Shown one piece after another: positions 51,987 through 60,197 of a DNA stretch of 64,000 nucleotides; positions within the stretch are counted from its first letter, which is position 1; the number at the start of each line of letters is the position of its first letter. Origin of the DNA: Streptomyces sp. NBC_00510 (GTDB taxonomy: Bacteria > Actinomycetota > Actinomycetes > Streptomycetales > Streptomycetaceae); the NCBI GenBank assembly GCA_036013505.1, contig CP107851.1:3729501-3793500 (forward strand), read 5' to 3'. A program made the position numbers and the translations under genes. The notes under the pieces were generated by a model. The model saw nothing but the letters and a program-made list of their open reading frames with translations, did not search any database and had not been told where the DNA came from.

Positions 51987-52637
51987 ATGGAAGCAGTGGG
52001 ATACACCAGCGCGAACACCGGTCTCTTGCTGATAGACCCGTACAACGACTTCCTGTCCGACGGCGGGAAACTGTGGCCCCGCGCGAAGGCGGTGGCCGAG
52101 CAGGTGGGGCTGCTCGACCACATGTGTGAGGTGCTCGCGGCCACCCGGGCCCGCGGCATCCGGACGTTCTTCGTCGCGCACCGCCGCACCGCCCCCGGGG
52201 ACTACCAGGAGTGGGAACACCTCTCCCCCGCCCAGGAGGCGACCGTCAAGGGGCAGGTCTTCGCCCAGGGCTCCTGGGGCGGCGAGTTCCACCACGACTT
52301 CCAGCCCGTCGACGGTGAGATCCGGGTGCACGAGCACTGGTCGTCGAGCGGCTTCGCCAACACGGACCTGGACTTCCAGCTGAAGCAGCACCGGCTGTCG
52401 CGCATCGTGCTGATCGGCATGCGGGCCAACACCTGCGTCGACACCACGGCACGCTTCGGCCAGGAGCTGGGCTACCACGTCACCCTGGTGCGGGACGCGA
52501 TCGCCGCCTTCAGCCCGGCGGAGATGGAGGCGACCTTCGAGGTGAACGCGCCGGTCTACGCGCACGCCATCCTCACCACGGAGGAGTTCCTCGACGTGCT
52601 GCCGCCCTGCCCCGAGGAGTACGGGGCAGGGCGGTAG
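51987..52637 (+). CDS. Isochorismatase-like cysteine hydrolase
   Basis: This 216-residue hydrolase has the catalytic Asp D17 in LLLIDPYNDF and the nucleophile C150 in GMRANTCVDTTARF. The third residue of the usual Asp-Lys-Cys triad appears as H115 in RVHEHWSSSGF, where relatives I recall have K-E-H-W; activity may be altered. Substrates of the family include nicotinamide, ureidoacrylate and isochorismate; none is indicated by neighbours. The ATG at 51987 is chosen because MEAVGYTSANTG opens the conserved fold. Confidence 0.9.
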   Translation: MEAVGYTSANTGLLLIDPYNDFLSDGGKLWPRAKAVAEQVGLLDHMCEVLAATRARGIRTFFVAHRRTAPGDYQEWEHLSPAQEATVKGQVFAQGSWGGEFHHDFQPVDGEIRVHEHWSSSGFANTDLDFQLKQHRLSRIVLIGMRANTCVDTTARFGQELGYHVTLVRDAIAAFSPAEMEATFEVNAPVYAHAILTTEEFLDVLPPCPEEYGAGR

Positions 52638-52650
52638 CGGCGGGTGCGGG

Positions 52651-54597
52651 TCAGGGCTGCCGCGGGGCGGTGAGCCAGCGGTCGTACCAGGCCACGCTGC
52701 GGCGCAGCAGGTCCAGCAGGTGGCCGCGGCCGCCGATCATGTGGCCCTCGCCGGGGTAGACGACGAACTCGTGGGGGACGCCGTGGTGGCGCAGGGCGCG
52801 GTGGAGGAAGAGGCCCTGGCTGACCGGCACATTGGTGTCGTCCTCGCCGTGGAGGATCAGGACCGGGGTGCGGACGCGGGAGGCGTACGAGACGGGGCTG
52901 ACGCGATCGTGGGGGTGGGGTCCGGGGCCCTCCCAGCCGATGCTGCCGCTGCCCGCCGACTCACGGACGGCCCCTTGCTCACCGGTCGCGGCCAGCATGC
53001 CCCAGTCGCTGATGCCGGCGCCCACGATCGCGGCCTTGAAGCGGTCGGTCTGCGTGACGGCCCACGCGGCCAGGTAGCCGCCGTGGCTCCAGCCGCCGAT
53101 GCCGAGGCGGTCGGGGTCGGCGACGCCCTGGGCGACGAGGAGGTCGATGCCCTCGGTGATGTCGGTCCATTCCGCACCGCCGATGGCGCCGTCCGTCGCG
53201 GTGGCCGCGAAGACGTGGCCGTGGCCCTCGCCGCCGCGGGGGTTGGGGAGGAAGACGGCGTAGCCGGCGGTGGCGAGGAGCTGGCCGGGGGGCAGGTCGA
53301 TGTGGAACTGCCATGAGTCGCTGTAGCGCCCGTACGGGCCGCCGTGCGCGAGGGTGATCAACGGGAAGGGGCCGTCCTCGCGGGTGCGGCCGGGCGGCAG
53401 GAGCAGCAGGCCGTCGAGGGCGAGTCCGTCGGAGGCCTTGTAGGAGAGGCGTTCCTGGCTGCCCCACGGGATGTCGCGGATCTCGGGGCGGGTGTCGCTG
53501 ATCCGGGTGAGCGGGCCGTCGGGCGGTCCGGCGTGGACGTCCTTGGGCTCGTACGCGGTGCCCGCGAGCACGGCGACCGTCTCTCCCGTACGGCTCGCGG
53601 TGAGCGCGTGGACGATGCCCGGGCGGGTGTGCAGGCGGCGGAAGCGCCGCTCGCCGGGGTCCAGCCGGAACAGCGCGGTGTCCAGGCCGTCGGCGAAGAC
53701 GGCCAGGGGCGGGCCGTCGGCGACCTGGAGGAGTTCGGTGGGGCAGACGGTCATACCGGCGGTCAGGTCGCGTGCCTCGGGCAGGGGCCGCTGCGCCGGG
53801 TCGGCCGGGACCGTACGGTCCAGGACGGCCGGGGAGCCGACCAGGCCGGGCGGGGTGGTGGCCAGGTGGGCGAGGTGCCAGCCGTCCTCGGCCCGCCACC
53901 AGACGGGGCGCTGCGCCGCGTGCCCGGCCGGGCCGAGGTCGTGGACGGTGAAGGTGGCGGTGTCGACGAGGTGGAGCTCCGCGGTGAGCGAGCCGGGGTC
54001 CTCCTCCGCGCACTCCCAGGTGAGCACGGCCAGCATGCCGCCGTCGGGGCGCTCGGCCACCTCGACGACGTGCCGGTCGCCGAGGGTGCCGACGGTGCGG
54101 ACGGCGCCGCTGTCGAGGTCGAGGAGGCGAAGGCGGGCGGAGGGCTCGGGGCCCGTCCGCTCGGTCCACACCATCACGTCGTCGTCCTCGGCCTCGTCGG
54201 GTTCGTCGGCGGCGATCAGGGCGACGGTGCGGCCGTCGGCGAGCGGCAGGTGGTTCGCGATGCCGCCGGGCCAGGCGGTGAGGGCCTCGGCGGGGCCGTC
54301 CGGTCCGCCGTCGTCGGCGAGGCGTACGCGGTGCAGTTGCCCGGCGGTGGTGAAGAGGACCGCCGCCGAGTCCGGGGTCCAGCGCGGGGCGCCGATCCAG
54401 GTCGTGCCGTCGGTCAGCTGCCGTGCCGGGGCGCCACCGTCGGCGGGCACCGCCCAGAGGGCACTGGCCAGGCGGTCCGCGATGGCGAGGGGCCGCGCCG
54501 TGTGGACGACCGTGCGGCCGTCCGGGGACACCGCCGGGAACATCGGTATGACGCTGTCCAGGACCGTCCGTGCCAGGATTTCGCTCTGTGCCGTCAA
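52651..54597 (-). CDS. S9-family prolyl oligopeptidase-like peptidase
   Basis: This is a 648-residue protein. An N-terminal seven-bladed propeller (about 15-380) has WD-like repeats such as FPAVSPDGRTVV and APRWTPDSAAVLF. The alpha/beta hydrolase domain carries the nucleophile Ser in GIGGWSHGGYLAA, the Asp in HGEDDTNVP and the His in YPGEGHMIGG. No signal peptide is seen, so it is likely a cytoplasmic aminopeptidase/acylpeptide hydrolase. TTG 54597 has GGAGG 5 nt upstream; GTG or ATG starts further up (to 54654) cannot be excluded. It is tail-to-tail with the isochorismatase, 13 bp apart. Confidence 0.9.
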   Translation of the reverse strand: MTAQSEILARTVLDSVIPMFPAVSPDGRTVVHTARPLAIADRLASALWAVPADGGAPARQLTDGTTWIGAPRWTPDSAAVLFTTAGQLHRVRLADDGGPDGPAEALTAWPGGIANHLPLADGRTVALIAADEPDEAEDDDVMVWTERTGPEPSARLRLLDLDSGAVRTVGTLGDRHVVEVAERPDGGMLAVLTWECAEEDPGSLTAELHLVDTATFTVHDLGPAGHAAQRPVWWRAEDGWHLAHLATTPPGLVGSPAVLDRTVPADPAQRPLPEARDLTAGMTVCPTELLQVADGPPLAVFADGLDTALFRLDPGERRFRRLHTRPGIVHALTASRTGETVAVLAGTAYEPKDVHAGPPDGPLTRISDTRPEIRDIPWGSQERLSYKASDGLALDGLLLLPPGRTREDGPFPLITLAHGGPYGRYSDSWQFHIDLPPGQLLATAGYAVFLPNPRGGEGHGHVFAATATDGAIGGAEWTDITEGIDLLVAQGVADPDRLGIGGWSHGGYLAAWAVTQTDRFKAAIVGAGISDWGMLAATGEQGAVRESAGSGSIGWEGPGPHPHDRVSPVSYASRVRTPVLILHGEDDTNVPVSQGLFLHRALRHHGVPHEFVVYPGEGHMIGGRGHLLDLLRRSVAWYDRWLTAPRQP

Positions 54598-54694
54598 TGT
54601 GCCCTCCGCAGCGTCCACTTGGGTCTCCGTCTTCCTCCTGGGAACCGCGCACATCCTGCCGCAGCCCGCGACCCGTGGATAGCCTCGAAGGATC

Positions 54695-54945
54695 ATGGAG
54701 CTGTCGCCGACGAGGCCGAACCGCCTCGCGAACGGCTGCCTCGGCGCCCTGCCCGCAGGCGGCTGCGTCGCGTACGCCGCGCAGGCGGGGGCGCCGTCCG
54801 CCCGCCTCGTCGCCTGCGTCCTCGCCGTCGTCTCGGCGGTCCTCGCGGTACGGGGGTACCGGCTGGGAATGACCTGCTCCCCCGGGCGCGTGACGATCCG
54901 CGGGTACGTACGCACGCGGGTGATCGCACGGGAGCGCAAGGAGTT
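54695..54945 (+). pseudogene. Truncated PH-domain-like small membrane protein
   Basis: The frame starting at ATG 54695 gives about 80 residues of sense: a hydrophobic segment (LVACVLAVVSAVLAV), then RGYRLGMTCSPGRVTIRGYV, like the start of bacterial PH-domain proteins. After about 54945 the similarity stops, although the frame remains open through the kinase gene because of base bias. A TAGCCT element and AAGGA precede the ATG. It is probably a 3'-truncated gene, with low certainty. Confidence 0.4.
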
Positions 54946-55067
54946 CGCGGTCGGGCGGCTGCGGCGGCGGGCGGCCGGTGAGGTCCCGGCTGCCCGGTAC
55001 GGGCCCCTGGTGAGGGGCCGCTCCCTATGCTGTGTGCTGCTGCTGGGCGCGGGGAGGGAGCGACCGG

Positions 55068-57263
55068 GTGACGCTGGTGGAGGGGGATCCGCGGTCCGTC
55101 GGCGGGTACCTGCTGGAGGGCAGGCTGGGCACGGGCGGGATGGGGGTCGTCTACCTGGCCAGGTCGGTGTCGGGGAGGGCGCTGGCGGTCAAGGTGATCC
55201 GTCCCGAGTTCGCCGAGGACGCCGGCTTCCGGGACCGGTTCCGGCGCGAGGTGGCAGCCGCGCGGCGGGTCAGCGGGGCGTTCACGGCGCCCGTGGTCGA
55301 CGCCGACGCCGACGCGGAACAGCCGTGGCTGGCCACGCTGTTCGTACCGGGGCCGGCGCTGTCCCGGCGGGTCGCGGAGCGGGGGCCGCTGCCGGCGGAG
55401 GAGGTCCTGCGGCTGAGCGCGGGTCTGGTGGAGGCGCTGCGCGACATCCACCGGGCCGGGCTGGTCCACCGCGACCTGAAGCCGGGCAATGTGCTGCTGG
55501 CGGCGGACGGGCCGCGCGTCATCGACTTCGGGATCGCCCGGGCCGCCGACACCGAGCGGCTGACCAGGACCGGGACGGTGGTCGGCACGCCCGCCTTCAT
55601 GGCCCCCGAGCAGTTCCGCGCGGGCGCCGTCGGCCCGGCGTGCGACGTCTTCGCGCTGGGTTCCGTCCTGGTGTACGCGGCGACCGGCCACGGCCCGTTC
55701 GACGGCGACAGCTCGCACGCGATCGGGTTCCGTGTGGTGTACGAGGAGCCGGACCTGACCGGGCTGCCGGAGGAACTGCACGCGTTCGTGGCGCCGTGTC
55801 TGGCCAAGGACGCGCAGGAGCGCCCCTCGGTGGAGGAGCTGCTGGCCTTCCTGACGCTGGCGCGCGCCGGGGGATCCGGGCGGGACCCGGAACCCGCCCC
55901 GCCGGAGCCGGAGGAACCGGAGCCCGACGAGCCGGAGGCCGAAGAACCCGATGCCGGACCCGGCCAGGAGCGCTCCCCCACCCTCGCCGACCGCCCCCGG
56001 GACACCGTCACACGCGTCATCCGCCCGGTCCCGCGCCCCGGGGCCTTCGGATCGCCGCCGGTGGACCAGGCGGGGCCCACCGGTCCGGTTCCGGGACCGC
56101 GCGGGCGGGCCCGCGGCAGACGGGTGGCCCTGGCGGCCGGCGCCGTGCTGGTCGCCGCGTCGCTCGCGGTGGGCATCCCCCTCCTCGTCGACCGCGACGG
56201 CTCGGGCGGGAAGGACGGGGACGGCGCGGCGGCGCAGGGCCCCTCGGGGAAGCGGGGAGCGTCCTCCGCGGAAGCGTCCTTCTCCTGCCCGGTGGCCCGG
56301 GGCGCCCTCGCGGGCGGCGGGGCGAGCGCCGTGAGCGGGGCCGTGGACGCGTGGACCGCCGGCTTCCAGGCGGCCTGCCCCGGCTCCACGGTCTCGTACC
56401 AGCCGACGGGCTCGGGCGCGGGAACGATGGCGTTCCTGCAGGGGACGGCGGACTTCGCGCTCTCCGACGTGCCACTGGCCACCGGGGAGGTCCAGCAGTC
56501 CGGGAAGCTCTGCACGGGCGGCGGCAAGGCCGTCGACCTGCCGTTGCTGGCCACGCCGGTGGCGGTCGTCTACCACCTGCCGGGGGTGGACGGGCTGGTG
56601 CTGGACCCGCCGACGCTGGCGAAGGTCTTCGACGGGCGGATCACCCGCTGGAACGACCCCGCGATCGCCGCGCTCAACCCGGACGTCACCCTGCCGTCCC
56701 GGGCGATCACGGCCGTCCACCGGGCCGACGCCACCACCAGCACGAGGACGTTCGCCGGGTACCTGCGGGAGGCGGCGCCGGACGCGTGGCCGTACGAGGC
56801 GACGTCCGACTGGCCGGGGAGCGGCGGGGAGGGCGTGGCCCGCGCGGACGGTGTGGCCGCGCGGGTCGCGCAGGAACCGGGGGCGATCGCCTATCTGGAC
56901 TTCGCCTCGGTCGGAGGGCTCGACGCGGTGCGGCTGGACACCGGGGCGGCCGAGCCGGTGGCGGCCGCCGTCACCACCGCCACGCGCGCCCTGGCCACCG
57001 CGCGGACGGCGGGGAGCGGCGGCGGCCTGGCGCTGGACCTGGACGGCACGGGCGCGGCCCCCGGCGCCTACCCGATCACCCGGGTCGGCTACGCCGTGGT
57101 CTGCGACAAGGGCAACGAGCCCGCCTCCCTGGAGACGTTGAAGGCGTTCCTGCTGTACGCGGTCAGCGGTCCGGGGCAGACCGCCGCCGAGCGCCAGGGC
57201 CACGCCCGGCTGCCGGAGGCACTCGCCGCGAAGGTGCGGGACGCGGTACGAGGGCTGGGCTGA
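55068..57263 (+). CDS. Receptor Ser/Thr protein kinase with PstS-type phosphate-binding sensor domain
   Basis: This is a 731-residue protein. The cytoplasmic Hanks-type kinase domain covers about 12-265, with GTGGMG loop, K42, HRDLKPGN (D137), DFG at 153-155 and GTPAFMAPEQ. A Pro/Glu linker follows, then one membrane helix (about 353-373). The extracellular domain (about 404-731) is a PstS-like phosphate-binding protein: SYQPTGSGAG, SDVP, ITRWNDPAIAALNPDV, HRADATTST and GAIAYLDFASVGG match PstS signatures in order. GTG 55068 has GGGAG 7 nt upstream. It probably reports external phosphate or a similar anion to the cell interior. Confidence 0.92.
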   Translation: MTLVEGDPRSVGGYLLEGRLGTGGMGVVYLARSVSGRALAVKVIRPEFAEDAGFRDRFRREVAAARRVSGAFTAPVVDADADAEQPWLATLFVPGPALSRRVAERGPLPAEEVLRLSAGLVEALRDIHRAGLVHRDLKPGNVLLAADGPRVIDFGIARAADTERLTRTGTVVGTPAFMAPEQFRAGAVGPACDVFALGSVLVYAATGHGPFDGDSSHAIGFRVVYEEPDLTGLPEELHAFVAPCLAKDAQERPSVEELLAFLTLARAGGSGRDPEPAPPEPEEPEPDEPEAEEPDAGPGQERSPTLADRPRDTVTRVIRPVPRPGAFGSPPVDQAGPTGPVPGPRGRARGRRVALAAGAVLVAASLAVGIPLLVDRDGSGGKDGDGAAAQGPSGKRGASSAEASFSCPVARGALAGGGASAVSGAVDAWTAGFQAACPGSTVSYQPTGSGAGTMAFLQGTADFALSDVPLATGEVQQSGKLCTGGGKAVDLPLLATPVAVVYHLPGVDGLVLDPPTLAKVFDGRITRWNDPAIAALNPDVTLPSRAITAVHRADATTSTRTFAGYLREAAPDAWPYEATSDWPGSGGEGVARADGVAARVAQEPGAIAYLDFASVGGLDAVRLDTGAAEPVAAAVTTATRALATARTAGSGGGLALDLDGTGAAPGAYPITRVGYAVVCDKGNEPASLETLKAFLLYAVSGPGQTAAERQGHARLPEALAAKVRDAVRGLG

Positions 57264-57656
57264 GCAGCCGGAGGCCGCCGGCGTTGTCGTACCCGCTGAT
57301 GGCGGTTGGCGTCGGCGCCTTCGCGCCGGGTGCGGCACCGCTGTCGGGGCTCGGCTTCGGCCGCGTCGACACGGGCTCGGCGGTTCTTCACGGTGGGCTT
57401 TGGGGACCGCGGGGCGGCGATGCACAGCGTGCTCGGTGCCCATTGGGTGAGCGGAGCGGTCGTGGCGGCTGATCACACCGGTGTTGCCGGGCCTCGTGGC
57501 GCTGTGCGTGGGAGCGGGGGCGGTCTCACGCCGGCCCGGTCGGCCGCGCCGTGGTCCGCGACGAGAGGAGGGAACGCGCCCGCGTGCCGCGCCGCGAACG
57601 TGAGGGCCCGCGGACACGCGACCCCCGGGGGTATGGCGACGCCCGGGCACATATGG
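57264..57656. other. Gene-free segment between kinase and DUF2470 gene
   Basis: About 390 bp with no recognisable coding frame on either strand. It contains GC-rich sequence, no clear terminator stem, and ends at the iron box of the DUF2470 gene. Confidence 0.4.
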
Positions 57657-57675
57657 TTAGGTTAGGCAAACCTAA
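57657..57675. promoter_or_regulatory. Iron box (DmdR/IdeR operator)
   Basis: TTAGGTTAGGCAAACCTAA matches the actinobacterial DmdR/IdeR 19-bp consensus TTAGGTTAGGCTAACCTAA at 18 of 19 positions. It lies 22 bp upstream of the DUF2470 start codon and would repress it when iron is plentiful. Confidence 0.85.
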
Positions 57676-57697
57676 CCTAGCTCTCGCGGAGATCCGG

Positions 57698-58408
57698 ATG
57701 CGCAGCAAGACCACCGCCCCCCTCGCTCCCGCCCGGCCGACGCACGCCGAACGCATCCGGTCCGTCCTCTCCTCGGCCCACTCCATGACCGTGGTCACCG
57801 ACCGGGAGCGCACGGAGGTGACCCGGCTGACCGCGCAGGCGCTCGCCGGTCACGTCCATCTGCACCCCCTCGAGACGGCCTTCGGCCCCGAGAGCACCCC
57901 GATCTCGCTGGAGTTCACCGACGTCGCCCCCACCCCGGTACGGGACCGGGTGCGGGCCCGTGTGACGGTCACCGGCTGGACGGCCGCGGCGTACCGGGCG
58001 GACGCACCGGACAGCCAGTGCGTGCAGTTCGTGCACGCGAGGCTGGAGACGGCGGAGGGCACCGCCTCCGTGGGCCTGGCCGAGCTGACGACGGCGGAGG
58101 CGGACCCGCTGGCGACGGCCGAGGCGGGGATGCTGACGCACCTGGTGGACGACCACGCGGAGCTGGTGCCGCTGCTCCTGCGGCTGGTGCAGCCGGCCCC
58201 CGCCCCCGGCGCGCGGCAGGTCCTGCCCGTGGCCGTGGACCGTTACGGGATCACGCTGCGCGTGGAGTACGCGAACGGCCACACCGACGCCCGGCTGCCC
58301 TTCCCGTCCCGCCTGGAGAACGCGGACCAGGCGGGGAGCCAGATCCAGGCGCTGCTCAACAGCGCCCGCCGCGCGTCGCACCGGGGACGGCTGTTCGCCG
58401 GCTGGTGA
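57698..58408 (+). CDS. DUF2470 protein, predicted iron-regulated
   Basis: This 236-residue soluble protein has a C-terminal DUF2470 domain (about 155-230: DRYGITLRVEYANGHTDARL, PFPSRLENADQAGSQIQALL). That domain is also found at the C-terminus of HugZ-type haem-utilisation proteins, next to a flavin-reductase-like split barrel. The N-terminal half here may be a degenerate split barrel. GGAG lies 6 nt before ATG 57698, and the DmdR iron box is directly upstream, so expression under iron starvation and a role in haem or siderophore iron use are likely. No transporter is adjacent. Confidence 0.88.
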   Translation: MRSKTTAPLAPARPTHAERIRSVLSSAHSMTVVTDRERTEVTRLTAQALAGHVHLHPLETAFGPESTPISLEFTDVAPTPVRDRVRARVTVTGWTAAAYRADAPDSQCVQFVHARLETAEGTASVGLAELTTAEADPLATAEAGMLTHLVDDHAELVPLLLRLVQPAPAPGARQVLPVAVDRYGITLRVEYANGHTDARLPFPSRLENADQAGSQIQALLNSARRASHRGRLFAGW

Positions 58409-58534
58409 CCAAGGCCGCGGACGCCGCCCCTCCGTGGCCCCGGCCCCCTGTCACACCCCTCTGTCACATTGGACGTGACCGGTTCGTCAGTGCGCCGAGG
58501 GAAGCCGGGGGGACGCGACGAGGGAATGGGACCG

Positions 58535-59425
58535 ATGGACGACAAGGAGTTCCTGGCGGAGCGGTTCGAGGAGAACCGGGCGCACCTGCGGTCGGTGGCG
58601 TACCGCATGCTGGGGTCGCTGGCCGAGGCGGACGACGCCGTGCAGGAGGCGTGGCTGCGGCTGAACCGGGCCGGGGCGGACGGGATCGGGAACCTGGGCG
58701 GCTGGCTGACGACCGTGGTCGGCCGGGTGTGCTTGGACATGCTGCGCTCGCGGACCTCCCGGGGCGAGTCGTCGCTGGACGACGTACGGGTGCCCGATCC
58801 GGTGGTGAGCCGGGAGGACGCGGCCGGCGACCCGGAGCAGGCGGCGCTGCTGGCGGACTCGGTGGGGCTGGCGCTGCTGGTCGTGCTGGAGACGCTGTCG
58901 CCCGCCGAGCGGCTCGCCTTCGTGCTGCACGACATGTTCGCGGTGCCCTTCGAGGAGATCGCCCCGATGGTCGGGCGCACGCCGGCGGCGGCGCGGCAAC
59001 TGGCCAGCCGGGCACGGCGCCGGGTGCAGGGCGCCGCGCCGGTGCCGGACGCCGACCTGGGCCGTCAGCGGGAGGTCGTCGGCGCGTTCCTGGCGGCGTC
59101 GCGCGCGGGTGACTTCGAGGCCCTGGTGGCGGTGCTGCACCCGGACGTCGTGCTGCGCGCGGACACCGGCGCCGCCTTCCCGGGGGCGACCCGGGAGGTG
59201 CGCGGCGCGCGGACGGTCGCGAGCCAGGCGCTCTCCTTCCGGCGGACGGCCCTCCACGCACGGCCGGCACTGGTCAACGGGGCGCCTGGGGTGGTCACCG
59301 CCCTTCAGGGCCGGGTGGTGTCGGTCATGGGCTTCACGATCGTGGACGGGCTCGTCGTCGAGCTGGACATCCTGGCCGATCCCGAGCGGCTGGCCGGGCT
59401 CGACCTGGCCGCGTTCGGCGAATAG
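58535..59425 (+). CDS. ECF sigma factor, SigJ/ECF41 type with SnoaL-like C-terminal domain
   Basis: This 296-residue sigma factor has region 2 (RFEENRAHLRSVAYRMLGSL, ADDAVQEAWLRLNRAG), region 4 (LETLSPAERLAFVLHDMFAV, GRTPAAARQLASRAR) and a C-terminal SnoaL_2-like domain (about 170-296). That domain regulates the sigma factor in place of an anti-sigma factor in the ECF41 group. The start is taken at 58535 (MDDKEF); 58526 is possible. The usual ECF41 partner, a CMD or oxidoreductase gene, is not adjacent. A CMD gene does occur 20 kb away in the accessory region but has its own regulator. Confidence 0.9.
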   Translation: MDDKEFLAERFEENRAHLRSVAYRMLGSLAEADDAVQEAWLRLNRAGADGIGNLGGWLTTVVGRVCLDMLRSRTSRGESSLDDVRVPDPVVSREDAAGDPEQAALLADSVGLALLVVLETLSPAERLAFVLHDMFAVPFEEIAPMVGRTPAAARQLASRARRRVQGAAPVPDADLGRQREVVGAFLAASRAGDFEALVAVLHPDVVLRADTGAAFPGATREVRGARTVASQALSFRRTALHARPALVNGAPGVVTALQGRVVSVMGFTIVDGLVVELDILADPERLAGLDLAAFGE

Positions 59426-59447
59426 CTCATTTGTTCGATTGAGGGGT

Positions 59448-59453
59448 TACCCT
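59448..59453 (+). promoter_or_regulatory. putative -10 element, leaderless alkB-like gene
   Basis: TACCCT-N6-ATG (59460), with no ribosome binding site at proper spacing. Confidence 0.5.
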
Positions 59454-59459
59454 GGACGC

Positions 59460-60089
59460 ATGACCGCACCGCTCCAGGGATCGCTCTTCGACCAGACCGA
59501 CGAGTTGCTGCTCGGTCCGCTGGACGGCCTCCGGCGGACCGGGCTCGGCAGCGGCGCGTGGCTCGACCTGCTCCCCGGGTGGCTGCAGGGGGCCGACGCC
59601 CTGTTCGAGGAGCTGGCCGGCTCGGTCCCGTGGCGGGCCGAACGGCGGCAGATGTACGAGCGGGAGGTCGACGTACCCCGGCTGCTGGCCTTCTACGCGG
59701 AGGGCGAGCGCCTGCCGCACCCCGTCCTCGACGAGGCCAGGGCCGCGCTCGACGTCCATTACGCGGACGAGCTCGGCGAGCCCTTCGTCACGGCGGGGCT
59801 CTGCTTCTACCGGGACGGCCGGGACAGCGTCGCCTGGCACGGGGACCGGACCGGACGGTCGGCGACCCAGGACACGATGGTGGCGATCCTGTCCGTCGGC
59901 GACCCGCGCGACATGGCGCTGCGGCCCCGCGGCGGGGGCGCCGCCTCGATGCGGCTGCCGCTCGGGCACGGCGACCTCGTGGTGATGGGCGGCTCCTGCC
60001 AGCGGACGTGGGAGCACGCGATCCCCAAGAGCACGCGCGCCATGGGGCCGCGGATCAGCGTCCAGTTCCGCACGCGCGGCGTCCGCTGA
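59460..60089 (+). CDS. AlkB-like 2-oxoglutarate/Fe(II) dioxygenase
   Basis: This 209-residue enzyme of the AlkB family repairs alkylated DNA/RNA bases by oxidative demethylation. The iron ligands are H127-x-D129 in AWHGDRTG and H186 in TWEHAIPK. The 2-oxoglutarate-binding arginines are R198/R204 in PRISVQFRTRG. The substrate lid includes CFYRDGRDSVAWH. It follows the sigma gene by 34 bp in the same direction but has its own leaderless promoter. Confidence 0.94.
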   Translation: MTAPLQGSLFDQTDELLLGPLDGLRRTGLGSGAWLDLLPGWLQGADALFEELAGSVPWRAERRQMYEREVDVPRLLAFYAEGERLPHPVLDEARAALDVHYADELGEPFVTAGLCFYRDGRDSVAWHGDRTGRSATQDTMVAILSVGDPRDMALRPRGGGAASMRLPLGHGDLVVMGGSCQRTWEHAIPKSTRAMGPRISVQFRTRGVR

Positions 60090-60197
60090 CCCCCGCCCCG
60101 CACCCCGGTGCCGTACCCGTACAACCTTTCGCCCACGGCCGTGAGTCAACGTCTGCGAGGCCCGGGAGCGGGGTCCGGGGGATGACGGGGAGGGGCC

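Noticed and set aside
54695..57472. A 925-codon open frame on the plus strand
   Set aside because: It covers the receptor kinase in another frame; only its first 80 residues look like protein, and the rest is Gly/Arg/Ala-rich sequence caused by base bias.
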